The notes under the pieces: generated by a model
What the model was told of the DNA's origin: nothing
Seen by the model: the letters and a program-made list of their open reading frames with translations, nothing else
The model's database searches: none
Made by a program: the position numbers and the translations under genes
Shown here: positions 56,451 through 64,000 of the stretch, one piece after another
How the letters are laid out: each line of letters opens with the position of its first letter
Position numbering within the stretch: position 1 is the stretch's first letter
NCBI RefSeq assembly: GCF_020859565.1
Contig: NZ_JAJHUO010000002.1
Location: forward strand, 400,297 to 464,296
From: Saccharothrix luteola
GTDB lineage: Bacteria; Actinomycetota; Actinomycetes; Mycobacteriales; Pseudonocardiaceae
Direction of reading: 5' to 3'
DNA: 64,000 bases

Positions 56451-58679
56451 GAGATCGATCCCTTCATCGGAACGGCCGCGACCTCCCTGCCACCGGCGCA
56501 GGGTCTCGCGGCCACTTGGTGGTGGCCGAAAGCGCAGATCGGCAACACCCACCCGGGCGCGACGTCCCCGCTCGGCATGGTGTCCGCCTGCGCCTACTCC
56601 GGCGCCTACCCGACCGGCTACGGCCGGTACACGAAGAACACCGAGGGCCTGCCGGAGGAGATGTTCGACCGGTCGCTGGCCTCCGGGTTCACCCACTTCC
56701 AGCAGTCCGGCACCGGCGCGATCCGCAAGTACTACAACTACGTCCGGGTGACGCCGATGGTGCAGCAGCTGGACGCGCTCGGCGAGGCCTGGCCGCTGCA
56801 CGACGAGGTCGCCGAGGCCGGGTACTACGCGGCCACGCTCGACACCGGCGTCCGCTGCGAGATCACCGTCGGCGAGAAGGTCGCGGTCCACCGGTACACG
56901 TTCCCGGAGCACCGCAACGCGCGCATCGTGGTCGACCTGTCGTGCGGCGGCCTGGCCATCGACCACGGCCGCACGGTGCCACTGCGCGCACACGTGGAGA
57001 GCCTCGGCCACGGCCGGGCGCAGGGCACGGTCGTGGTGGAGGGCGTGCCGCTGTCGGTGCACGTCGAGGTCGACTCGCCGGGCTGGCGGCAGATGCTCTG
57101 GCACGACCGCAGGCTGATCGAGGGCGGCACCCGGCTGGACTTCGACCGCATCCGGCAGACCACCCTGCGCCCGTTCGGCCTGCTGTTCCTCGGGCCGACC
57201 GGCGCCGGGCAGAGCGTCGAGGTGCGGATCGGCTTCTCCCTGCGCGGCTGCGACCAGGCCAGGGACAACCTGCACCGGGAGTGCGGGCAGCAGCCGGCCG
57301 CGTTCGACGTGATCCGGGAGCGCACCACGGACCGGTGGCGCGACCACGTGGGCCGGATCGAGGTCGAGGGCGGGTCGCCGGCCAGGCGGCAGGTGTTCGC
57401 CACCGCCCTGTACCACTCGCTGATCAAGCCGTGCTTCGCCGACGACGAGAGCCCGTTCTGGCCGACGTCCGGTCCGTTCGCGTTCGACGTCTGCACGATG
57501 TGGGACATCTACAAGACGCAACTGCCGCTGCTCTCGGCGATCGTGCCGGACCGGGCGGTGGACCTGCTGGAGTCGCTCATCCGGGTCTGCGAGGAGGAGG
57601 GCAACTTCCCGATCGGGTACCGGATGGCGCGCGGCGCGGACCGGTTCTTCCGGCAGGCGAGCGCGCTGGTGCACACCGCGCTGGCCGACGCGCACGCGTT
57701 GAGCCTCGGCGACCTGGACTGGAACTGGGCGCTGGTGCACATGGAAGCCGACCTGCGCCGGCTGTACGGCGAGGACTTCTACGAGCACGGCGTCGTGCAC
57801 CCGATCTCGCACACCCTCGACCTGGCCTACGCCTACCACTGCACGGCGGGCGTCGCGCGGGCGTTGAACGACCACCGCCTCGCCGACGACCTCGCCGCGC
57901 GCAGCCTGCTGTGGACCAACGCGTTCGACCCGGCCACGGGCCTGCTGCACGACTCGTCGTTCTACGAGGGCGGCAAGTGGAACTACTCGTTCCGGCTCAT
58001 GCACGACATGGCCGGGCGGATCGCGATGGCCGGCGGCGACGACGCGTTCGTCGCGATGCTCGACTCGTTCTTCGGCTTCGGCGCGCCGCCGGTGGCGCAG
58101 CCCGGCAGGCGGCCCGACCCGGCCGAGATGGCGGTCGGCTACGCGCTGAACCGGTTCGAGGGGCTCAACAACGAGCCGGACATGGAAGCGCCCTGGTCCT
58201 ACCACTACGCGGGCCGGCCCGACCGCACGGCCGAGGTCGTGCACGCGGCGCTGACCTGGCAGTTCGGCACCGGTCCTGGAGGGCTGCCGGGCAACGACGA
58301 CTCCGGCGGCCTCAGCTCCTGGTACGTCTGGGCCTCGCTCGGGCTGTTCCCGATCGCCGGGCAGAACCTGTTCCTGGTCAACGCGCCCGCGTTCGCGCGC
58401 GCCACCGTGCACCTCGGCGACCGGGACTTCGTCGTGGAGACCAGGGGCCACCGGGAGACGCCGGTCAGCTCCGACGGGCTGGAACGCGTGCCACCGCCGC
58501 AGTACGTGCAGTCCGCCCGGCTCGACGGCCGGCCGCTGGAGGTGGCGCACCTGAGCGCCGTCGACGTGCACGCCGGCGGGCGGCTGCAACTCGAACTCGG
58601 CCCGGAACCCTCGGCCTGGGGCCGTCGGGTCCGGCCGCCGTCACCGTCCGACCCGTCCACGCCGGGAGCGCGCCCATGA
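56451..58679 (+). CDS. GH92-family glycosidase (alpha-mannosidase type), start codon not found
   Basis: About 742 residues are visible. The GH92 signatures are clear: EIDPFIGT and GNTHPGATSPLGMV at the N-terminus, and GNDDSGGLSSWYVW with LGLFPIAG at the C-terminus. The family removes mannose by a calcium-dependent inverting mechanism. No signal peptide is seen. The given start is the first codon with family similarity. Upstream in frame there is no ATG, GTG or TTG before a TGA at 56364; an in-frame ATG at 56334 lies beyond it. The first internal ATG (56577) would lose the conserved N-terminus and has no ribosome site. A rare start, a sequence error or a 5' lesion is possible. It overlaps the next gene by four bases (ATGA). 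Confidence 0.85.
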   Translation, partial: EIDPFIGTAATSLPPAQGLAATWWWPKAQIGNTHPGATSPLGMVSACAYSGAYPTGYGRYTKNTEGLPEEMFDRSLASGFTHFQQSGTGAIRKYYNYVRVTPMVQQLDALGEAWPLHDEVAEAGYYAATLDTGVRCEITVGEKVAVHRYTFPEHRNARIVVDLSCGGLAIDHGRTVPLRAHVESLGHGRAQGTVVVEGVPLSVHVEVDSPGWRQMLWHDRRLIEGGTRLDFDRIRQTTLRPFGLLFLGPTGAGQSVEVRIGFSLRGCDQARDNLHRECGQQPAAFDVIRERTTDRWRDHVGRIEVEGGSPARRQVFATALYHSLIKPCFADDESPFWPTSGPFAFDVCTMWDIYKTQLPLLSAIVPDRAVDLLESLIRVCEEEGNFPIGYRMARGADRFFRQASALVHTALADAHALSLGDLDWNWALVHMEADLRRLYGEDFYEHGVVHPISHTLDLAYAYHCTAGVARALNDHRLADDLAARSLLWTNAFDPATGLLHDSSFYEGGKWNYSFRLMHDMAGRIAMAGGDDAFVAMLDSFFGFGAPPVAQPGRRPDPAEMAVGYALNRFEGLNNEPDMEAPWSYHYAGRPDRTAEVVHAALTWQFGTGPGGLPGNDDSGGLSSWYVWASLGLFPIAGQNLFLVNAPAFARATVHLGDRDFVVETRGHRETPVSSDGLERVPPPQYVQSARLDGRPLEVAHLSAVDVHAGGRLQLELGPEPSAWGRRVRPPSPSDPSTPGARP

Positions 58680-59944
58680 CCACGCCGAACCGCCGCCTCG
58701 TCATCGTGGTCCGCGCCGATCCGGTGATCTGCGGCCACTCCGGAGAAGCGCGCAACCTCGCCGAGGTGGCCCTCACCCGCGGCTTCGACGACGTGCGGCT
58801 GCTGACGTGGCCGGTGCCGGCGCTCCAGGCGGCCGGGCTGCCGCTCAAGCCGCTCGACCGGATCACGCCGTACAGCGCGGGCATCACCGTCGAGCGGCCG
58901 GAGCCGGTCGGCGACTACCGGGTGCCCGACGGCCGGTACCTGGCCGGGCTCACCGGCCGCCTGGTCGAACTGCTCGCCGAACCGGTGCCGACCACGTGCC
59001 TGTCGATGTACCTGGTGCCGCACACGGCGGTCGTGGGCGAGGCCGTGGCGGTGGCGCGGGCGGCCGGTTTCTCGCCCGACGTCCGCACCATCGCGAAGGC
59101 GGTCGGCTCCGACGTCACCAACGTGATCCGCTCGTGCCTGCGCGAGGGCCGGTTCGGCGCGGCGGTGGCGCTGTTCACCACGTTCCTGGCCAACGACCAG
59201 GTGATCGCGGTGTCGGAGTACACGCGGCAGGAGATCGTGGCCGCCGCCGAGGCCGTCGACGCGCACTGCGGCACCCGGCTCGCCGACGAGTGCCGCGCGC
59301 GGGTCGCGGTCAGCTACCCGCCGATCGACACGTCCGCGTACCTGGACCTCGACCCGGCCCTGGTGGACGCCGCCCTCGCGCGGCGCGGCCTCGACCGTGA
59401 CGGCTACGTGCTGTTCCTGTCCCGGGTGGCGCGGGCCAAGGGAGTCCACGACCTGGTGACGGCGTTCGCCCGGTCGAGGGCGCGGTCGGAGGTGAAGCTC
59501 GTGATCGCCGGGAACGGCCCGGCGCTGGAGGACGTCCGGGCGCTCACGCGGGGCGACGACCGGGTGGTGCTGCTGTCCGACGTGGACGACGAGGAGAAAC
59601 CGCTGCTGATGCGCGGGTGCGCCGCGTACGCGTTGCCGACCAAGCCGGAGCCGGACTTCGTGGAGACGTTCGGCATCGCGCTGACCGAGAAGATGCTCGC
59701 GGGCGGCGGACCGGTGATCACCACGATCACCGGCGGCACCGGCGAGGCGGTCGGCGGCACGGCGATCATCGTGGAAGCCGGTGACGTCACCGGCCTCGCC
59801 GCCGCGATCGACCGGGCGGTGCTGGACATGTCGGTCGAGGAGCGGCGGTCCATGGCGGACCGGGCCAGGGCGCACGCCCTGTCGTTCGACCGGGTACGGG
59901 TGTTCGACGACCTGTTCGCCACGTCCGTGCCCGTCCACCGCTGA
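58676..59944 (+). CDS. GT4-family glycosyltransferase
   Basis: The protein has 422 residues. The C-terminal GT4 donor domain shows LFLSRVARAKGVHDLV, VIAGNGP, and KPEPDFVETFGIALTEKMLAGGGPVI with the EX7E-type acidic pair. The N-terminal half has VISEYTR-like AVSEYTRQEIV. It transfers a sugar from a nucleotide-activated donor to an unknown acceptor. The ATG overlaps the GH92 stop by four bases, so the glycosidase and transferase are translationally coupled and likely act on one glycan pathway. Confidence 0.88.
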   Translation: MTTPNRRLVIVVRADPVICGHSGEARNLAEVALTRGFDDVRLLTWPVPALQAAGLPLKPLDRITPYSAGITVERPEPVGDYRVPDGRYLAGLTGRLVELLAEPVPTTCLSMYLVPHTAVVGEAVAVARAAGFSPDVRTIAKAVGSDVTNVIRSCLREGRFGAAVALFTTFLANDQVIAVSEYTRQEIVAAAEAVDAHCGTRLADECRARVAVSYPPIDTSAYLDLDPALVDAALARRGLDRDGYVLFLSRVARAKGVHDLVTAFARSRARSEVKLVIAGNGPALEDVRALTRGDDRVVLLSDVDDEEKPLLMRGCAAYALPTKPEPDFVETFGIALTEKMLAGGGPVITTITGGTGEAVGGTAIIVEAGDVTGLAAAIDRAVLDMSVEERRSMADRARAHALSFDRVRVFDDLFATSVPVHR

Positions 59945-59947
59945 CCG

Positions 59948-60832
59948 TCACACCAGTTTGGCCCGCAACCAGTCGGGCAGCGCGTCCTCGGTGCCGCCGG
60001 AGAGCCGCAGCTCCTCCCGGTAGGCCTCGGGCGGCGGCGGCGCGATCCACGTCGGCTCGTCGGTGCGGTTCATCTCGAGCTTCTGCTCGCCGGTGGCCTG
60101 GAGCTCGAACTTGGCGCTGTACCAGGCGTCGTCGGCCCGGGTCGCCGCGCGCAGCTCGCGGAACCGGTCGGCGACGGCCTTCGGCGGCGACCAGCGTTCG
60201 AGCGCGCCCGCCACGTTGTGCACCAGGGCGTTGGTCTCGGTGTGGTCGCCGATCTCGCGGAAGTGCACCTGGGCGTAGTCCCAGCCCGGCGGGAGCGTCT
60301 GGACCAGCTGGTTGCCGATCCTCCTGGCGTAGCGGCCCTGCTCCTCGGCGTCCACGCCGGTGGGCACGGGAGCCTTCTCACCCGTGAGGGTTTCGCGCAA
60401 CCAGGTGGGCAGCTCGTCCCGCGGGAACTCCTCCAGGTCCTTGGCCAGCGCCTCGGGCCCGATCGGCGGATCCCACACCGGGTCGACGTCGAAGTTGAAG
60501 TTCACCCGGAAGGTGCTCGGCGGGTCCACCACGAGCCGCACCGAGAACCAGGTGCCCTGACCCGGCTCGTAGAGCAGGACGCGCAGGTCGCTGAACGCCG
60601 GGTGGATCTCCCGCGGCAGCTCGTGCGGCTGCGCCGAGCCGTCGGCGAGGATCGTCGTGTAGACGAAGTCCTCCACAGAGGACGCCAGGGTGGCCTTGAG
60701 GTCGAGCCGCTTCGCGTCCGGCGGGGCGAGGTCGAGCAGCCGCCCGCAGACCCACTGCAGGATCCGGTTGACCTCCGCCTCGCGCTCCGCCGGCGTCGGC
60801 GGCTGCGCCTGCGGCGGGTTCGGGTCAGACAT
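59948..60832 (-). CDS. Putative immunity protein with two YezG-like domains
   Basis: The protein has 294 residues from ATG at 60832. Two similar halves are visible, each ending in a conserved tail: DELPTWLRETL near residue 135 and DALPDWLRAKL at the C-terminus. Each has the aromatic pattern of YezG/DUF600 antitoxins: LLYEPGQGTWFSVRLVVDPP then VNFNFDVDPVWDPP in the first, WYSAKFELQA then DEPTWIAPPP in the second. It overlaps the end of the toxin gene by 8 bp in another frame, the usual place for a cognate immunity gene. Confidence 0.72.
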   Translation of the reverse strand: MSDPNPPQAQPPTPAEREAEVNRILQWVCGRLLDLAPPDAKRLDLKATLASSVEDFVYTTILADGSAQPHELPREIHPAFSDLRVLLYEPGQGTWFSVRLVVDPPSTFRVNFNFDVDPVWDPPIGPEALAKDLEEFPRDELPTWLRETLTGEKAPVPTGVDAEEQGRYARRIGNQLVQTLPPGWDYAQVHFREIGDHTETNALVHNVAGALERWSPPKAVADRFRELRAATRADDAWYSAKFELQATGEQKLEMNRTDEPTWIAPPPPEAYREELRLSGGTEDALPDWLRAKLV

Positions 60833-63800
60833 TCGGTGAACTCCTGAAGTGGTAGCTCGTCCTGCCGGTGCTCGGGTCCAGGCGTTGCTCGACAACATAC
60901 AGCCGATCCGGCACCCGGCCCTGACTGGCTTCGGCCGAGAAGACGCGGACCCGTTCGACCACGATGCCGTCCTTGTCCACCGCGGCGCGGCGGTCCTTCT
61001 CGACCTGGGCCCAGCTGTCCTTGTACCGGCTCGCCGCGTCGGAACCCGGACGGCGCAGGTTGTTCTCGCGGTAGAGCTGCGAGACCTGGTTGATCGCCTC
61101 GTTGCCGCCGCCGGAGGCGTGGTCCTGGAGGTGGCCGCCGCGGCGCTGGTCGCCGTAGATCATCTCGCCGTGCTTGCCGGACGGCGTCTGCACGTCGGTG
61201 TCGCGGGAGACGTGGGTGCCGCCGTAGTCCGGGGTGAAGGCGATGGACGACACGCCGTTGGTGTCGGTGTGGTAGACGGTCGTGCCGGTCTGGAAGCGCG
61301 TCTCCGCCAGCGGCAGGCCCTCCACCCGTCGGCCGGTGACCGGGTCGGGCGTCGAGTTGACGCGGGGCGCCTCGACCGGGTCGGGGGAGTAGGGGTCGCG
61401 CATCGTGTGCTTGTTGCCCAGCTCGGGGTTCTTGTCCGTCCACGTCTCGATGTGGGTGAACTGGGACTTGCCGTCCTTCAGCTCCGGCGAGGTGAAGAAC
61501 GTGCCGTGCCAGACGTGGCCTTCGGGCGTGCGGCGGGTGACCTCGTAGCGGCAGTCGGGTTCGAGGTCGGTGCGGTCGCTGAACGGCCGCTGGTTCGGGT
61601 CGTGCGCCAGCGTCTCCGAGCGGTACTTCATGCCTCCGGGTTCGTAGTCGGGGCCCTTGGGGCTGCCGAAGTCGTCCAGGTCGAACCGCGGCCGGCCGTC
61701 GGCGTCGGTGCGGAAGGTGAACGGGTCGCCGCCCGTGTGCACCCGGTAGTCGGTGTCCGGGCGGGGGTGGATCGCGTCGGCGTTGCCGAACGGGTTGGCG
61801 TCCGTGCCGATCCGGGTGTCCGGGGTGTGCGCGTCGACGTGCGTGATCCGGGGCGGTGTGCCGCCGTCGGTGTAGACGGTCGTGCGGTGGCCGGTGTCGT
61901 CGTGGATCCGGTACCGGGTGTTCGGCTCCAGCGGTCGGTCGTGTTGCGGTGGGTCGTAGAACGGCTCGCGCTGGTCGACGGTGACGTCCTCCGACCGGGT
62001 GTGCTTCGGCTCCTTCCAGTCGATGTCCTGGTGCGTCGGCGTCTCCCGGTCACCGGGGCGTGCGGCGCGGTCCTTGGCGTCGGTGGGGTCGAGGTCGTGC
62101 TTGTCGGCGTCCTTGGTGCCGGGGACGAAGCCGTCTTCGCTGGTTCTGGTGGTGGTGCCGTCGGGGCGGTGGGTGTGCCATTCGCCATTGGGTGGGATCT
62201 TGGGGTGGCGGTTGCCGTCGGGGCCGGTGGTGGCGTCGCTGGTGTAGACGCGGCCGTTGCTGTCGGTCCAGGCGGGTTTGGTGGGTGCGAGGACGTCGGC
62301 GTCGGTGTGGCGGGCGAGGCGGTTGGCGAAGTCGTTGGTGCCGGCGTCGCAGCCGATGAGGCGGATGGGTGTCCTGCCGTCCCAGCCGTTGCGGCGCAGC
62401 AGGTCGCCGTACTGCTCGGGGGTGCAGGTGTGGTTGCCGATGCGTGCTCGGCCGTCGGGGGTGATGTGGACGTCGGCGGTGAAGTAGCGCGGGTCGGGTG
62501 GGACGCGGTGGGGCAGGTCGCCCATGTCGGGGTCGCCCCGGTGGTGCGAGATGCCGGCGGGGGTGGTCTCACCGTGGCGGGCGTGCGCTTCGTCGATACT
62601 CGGCCGGTCGCCGTCGGGGCTGTTGTGCCTGTCCGGGTCGGGCGAGTCGGTGTGCGGGGTGTTCGGGTCGGGATCGCGGTGGGGCGGTGTCCACGCTTCC
62701 GGGTCGCGGCGTTGGGCCGGGACGCCGTCCGGGTCGCGGCGGGGCGGGAGTTGGGTGTCCGGGTCCCGGCGTGGCGTGGGTGTGTGGGTGTCGGGCTGCC
62801 GCTGGGGTGGTGGGCCGTCGAACGGTCGGTTCGGGGTGTGCGGCATCGGGCCGTCCCCGCCGCGGGGTCGGGTGAAGTCCGGGCTGCCGTGACGCTGGTG
62901 CGGCGGGCCGGCCGGCGGTGGCGTTGGGCCGTTCTGCGGGCGCGTGTGGGCCGGGCCGTTGCCGGTGGGGCCGGTGTGCGGTGTTCCCGGACCGGTGCGG
63001 GGCGGGGTGGGACCGTGGTGAGGCGCGCCGGGACCGGCGTTCGGCGGACCTGCGTGTGAGGGACCCGCGTGTGAAGGTCCTGCGTGTGAAGGTCCTGCTT
63101 GTGGGGACGGACCTGCCTGGGATGGGCTGGTGCGGGAAGGCCCGTGTGAGGACGGGCTGACGTGTTCGGGGCCGCGTGCGGTCGGGATGCCGGAGCCCAG
63201 GTCGCCCCGGCTGCCCGGGGTGCCGGTCCAGCCTCCGCCGCCGCCCGGACGCGTGCCGCCGCCGTGTGCGCCACCACCCGGGTTGCCACCGCCGGGGTTG
63301 CCGGCCGGCGAGGTGCCACCGGTCGGGCCGGGCTGGTTGGGCTGTGGACCGGTGTTGGGGTTGCCGGTGTTGGGGTTGCCGCCGGTGTTCGGCTGGTCGG
63401 GGCGTGCCGGGGCTTCGGGGGCCGCCGCGTTGGCCGCGGACGTCTGGTCGAAGCGTGGTCCGGGCGCGGGGTTCGGCGCGCCGCCGCCGGGGCTGCCGCC
63501 ACCGCCGCTGTAGGAACCACCGCCGTGAGAACCGCCGCCGCTGTATGAACCGCCGCCGCCACCGTTGTGCGATCCGCCGCTGGGGCCGGCGCTGTGCGAG
63601 CCGCTGCCGCTCCCACCGCCATAGCCGTTACCGCCGCTCGGGCTGCCGTTGCCGTAACCGGCGGGGTTGCCGGGGGTGGGGTTGTTGCCGCGTGGGAGGT
63701 CGTGGTCGGGGCTGCCGGGGTCGCGTCCCGGGCGGCTGGTCGGGGTGGGCACGTCGGTCGGGTCGCCCCGGCCGGGCCGCGACGCCGAGGACGTCGTGGG

Positions 63801-64000
63801 ATCGGTGGTGGTGCCGGATGTGGAAGTGGTGTCGCCCGGCCGGTTCGACGACGGTGTGGTGCCGGTGCCCGGAGTGTCCGAAGTGGACGGATTGCCGTTG
63901 CCGGGGGAGTTGGTGCCGGAAGAGCTGTTGCCGGGGGAGTTGGTGTTGGAGGGGCTGGTGTCGGGGCTGCCGGAGGGGGTGTCGATGTCGGCGCGGCCGG
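60825..64000 (-). CDS. Polymorphic toxin with C-terminal nuclease-like domain (5' end outside window)
   Basis: About 1,057 residues are visible; the frame is open to the right edge, so the N-terminus is missing and the internal GTG at 63752 is not the start. The first half is low complexity, rich in Gly, Pro, Ser, Asn and Thr. A segment at about 62235-62495 (DVHITPDGRARIG ... IRLIGCDAGTNDFA) has the His and Cys arrangement of caspase-like self-processing domains; this is inference. The last 160 residues (TTVYHTDTNGVSSIAF ... DQRRGGHLQDHASGGGNEAINQVSQ) resemble the DNA/RNA non-specific endonuclease family (Endonuclease_NS_2), with GGHL holding the likely catalytic His. Secretion route cannot be seen here. 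Confidence 0.82.
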   Translation of the reverse strand, partial: GRADIDTPSGSPDTSPSNTNSPGNSSSGTNSPGNGNPSTSDTPGTGTTPSSNRPGDTTSTSGTTTDPTTSSASRPGRGDPTDVPTPTSRPGRDPGSPDHDLPRGNNPTPGNPAGYGNGSPSGGNGYGGGSGSGSHSAGPSGGSHNGGGGGSYSGGGSHGGGSYSGGGGSPGGGAPNPAPGPRFDQTSAANAAAPEAPARPDQPNTGGNPNTGNPNTGPQPNQPGPTGGTSPAGNPGGGNPGGGAHGGGTRPGGGGGWTGTPGSRGDLGSGIPTARGPEHVSPSSHGPSRTSPSQAGPSPQAGPSHAGPSHAGPSHAGPPNAGPGAPHHGPTPPRTGPGTPHTGPTGNGPAHTRPQNGPTPPPAGPPHQRHGSPDFTRPRGGDGPMPHTPNRPFDGPPPQRQPDTHTPTPRRDPDTQLPPRRDPDGVPAQRRDPEAWTPPHRDPDPNTPHTDSPDPDRHNSPDGDRPSIDEAHARHGETTPAGISHHRGDPDMGDLPHRVPPDPRYFTADVHITPDGRARIGNHTCTPEQYGDLLRRNGWDGRTPIRLIGCDAGTNDFANRLARHTDADVLAPTKPAWTDSNGRVYTSDATTGPDGNRHPKIPPNGEWHTHRPDGTTTRTSEDGFVPGTKDADKHDLDPTDAKDRAARPGDRETPTHQDIDWKEPKHTRSEDVTVDQREPFYDPPQHDRPLEPNTRYRIHDDTGHRTTVYTDGGTPPRITHVDAHTPDTRIGTDANPFGNADAIHPRPDTDYRVHTGGDPFTFRTDADGRPRFDLDDFGSPKGPDYEPGGMKYRSETLAHDPNQRPFSDRTDLEPDCRYEVTRRTPEGHVWHGTFFTSPELKDGKSQFTHIETWTDKNPELGNKHTMRDPYSPDPVEAPRVNSTPDPVTGRRVEGLPLAETRFQTGTTVYHTDTNGVSSIAFTPDYGGTHVSRDTDVQTPSGKHGEMIYGDQRRGGHLQDHASGGGNEAINQVSQLYRENNLRRPGSDAASRYKDSWAQVEKDRRAAVDKDGIVVERVRVFSAEASQGRVPDRLYVVEQRLDPSTGRTSYHFRSSPNV
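63046..63105 (-). repeat. 15-bp tandem repeat in toxin linker
   Basis: Four 15-base units (consensus GGTCCTGCGTGTGAA on the + strand) encode repeated SHAGP-type pentapeptides in the toxin's low-complexity region. This is coding repetition, not a CRISPR or mobile element. Confidence 0.7.

Noticed and set aside
56363..59944. A 1,193-codon + frame covering GH92 and GT4
   Set aside because: Its first two thirds is an out-of-frame shadow of GH92; only the part from 58676 is the real GT4 gene.
63046..63105. Regular 15-bp repeats that could suggest a CRISPR or satellite
   Set aside because: The units are contiguous without spacers and encode in-frame pentapeptides in the toxin linker.
60849..63548. 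Val/Arg-rich + strand frames opposite the toxin
   Set aside because: No domains or ribosome sites; the - strand protein has recognisable nuclease motifs.
63752..63754. GTG as the start of the polymorphic toxin
   Set aside because: The frame continues open to base 64000 with the same Ser/Thr/Gly/Pro-rich composition, so the true start is outside the window.

Overview
The window is very GC-rich and almost fully coding, with GC-biased third positions and frequent GTG starts. It contains type I modular polyketide synthases, a thiopeptide-type RiPP operon and secreted carbohydrate-active enzymes. This fits a filamentous actinomycete chromosome. Pseudonocardiales (Saccharothrix, Actinosynnema, Lentzea) is a reasonable guess, but nothing here fixes the genus.

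Region 1 (1-40634, all + strand) is the right end of a macrolide-type cluster. Two giant PKS genes carry seven modules, the first cut by the left edge, and end in a thioesterase. Reading domains only, the modules are: A AT-KR-ACP; B KS-AT-DH-ER-KR-ACP; C KS-AT-DH-KR-ACP; D KS-AT(malonyl)-DH-KR-ACP; E and F KS-AT-DH-ER-KR-ACP; G KS-AT(malonyl)-DH-KR-ACP-TE. The predicted part of the chain has a methyl-branched, partly saturated backbone, a diene from C and D, and possibly an alpha,beta-unsaturated lactone. Tailoring genes follow: a KAS III-like/cytochrome P450 fusion, an OleD-type macrolide glycosyltransferase (probable self-resistance) preceded by a 29-codon leader ORF with a perfect Shine-Dalgarno, and an O-carbamoyltransferase. 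Several domains have unusual residues, and the thioesterase carries a 99-nt imperfect in-frame duplication.

Region 2 (40765-49502, all - strand) converges on the macrolide genes across a strong hairpin. It is a compact RiPP operon. A 50-residue precursor has a thiopeptide-like leader and the C-terminal sequence STACSCCSSRPHLEPKTK. It is followed by a perfect 12-bp hairpin and five genes joined by four-base GTGA overlaps: a glutamylation-only LanB, an RRE/ThiF-like partner, a YcaO cyclodehydratase ending in PxPxP, a tandem nitroreductase-like protein, and a fusion of a LanB elimination-type domain to an azoline dehydrogenase. The layout resembles lactazole-type thiopeptide clusters, but no separate pyridine synthase, protease or exporter is visible. 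This is the best candidate for an undescribed system.

Region 3 (50033-59944) is mixed. It holds a GH10 xylanase with an altered active-site motif, a DUF418 membrane protein divergent from a TetR regulator across a long dyad operator, an M20 amidohydrolase divergent from a double Lrp-type regulator, a GT1 glycosyltransferase, a GH92 glycosidase whose start codon cannot be found, and a GT4 glycosyltransferase.

Region 4 (59948-64000, - strand) is a polymorphic toxin/immunity pair. A large low-complexity protein, truncated at the right edge, ends in a DNA/RNA non-specific nuclease-like domain. It overlaps by 8 bp an immunity gene encoding two tandem YezG-like domains.
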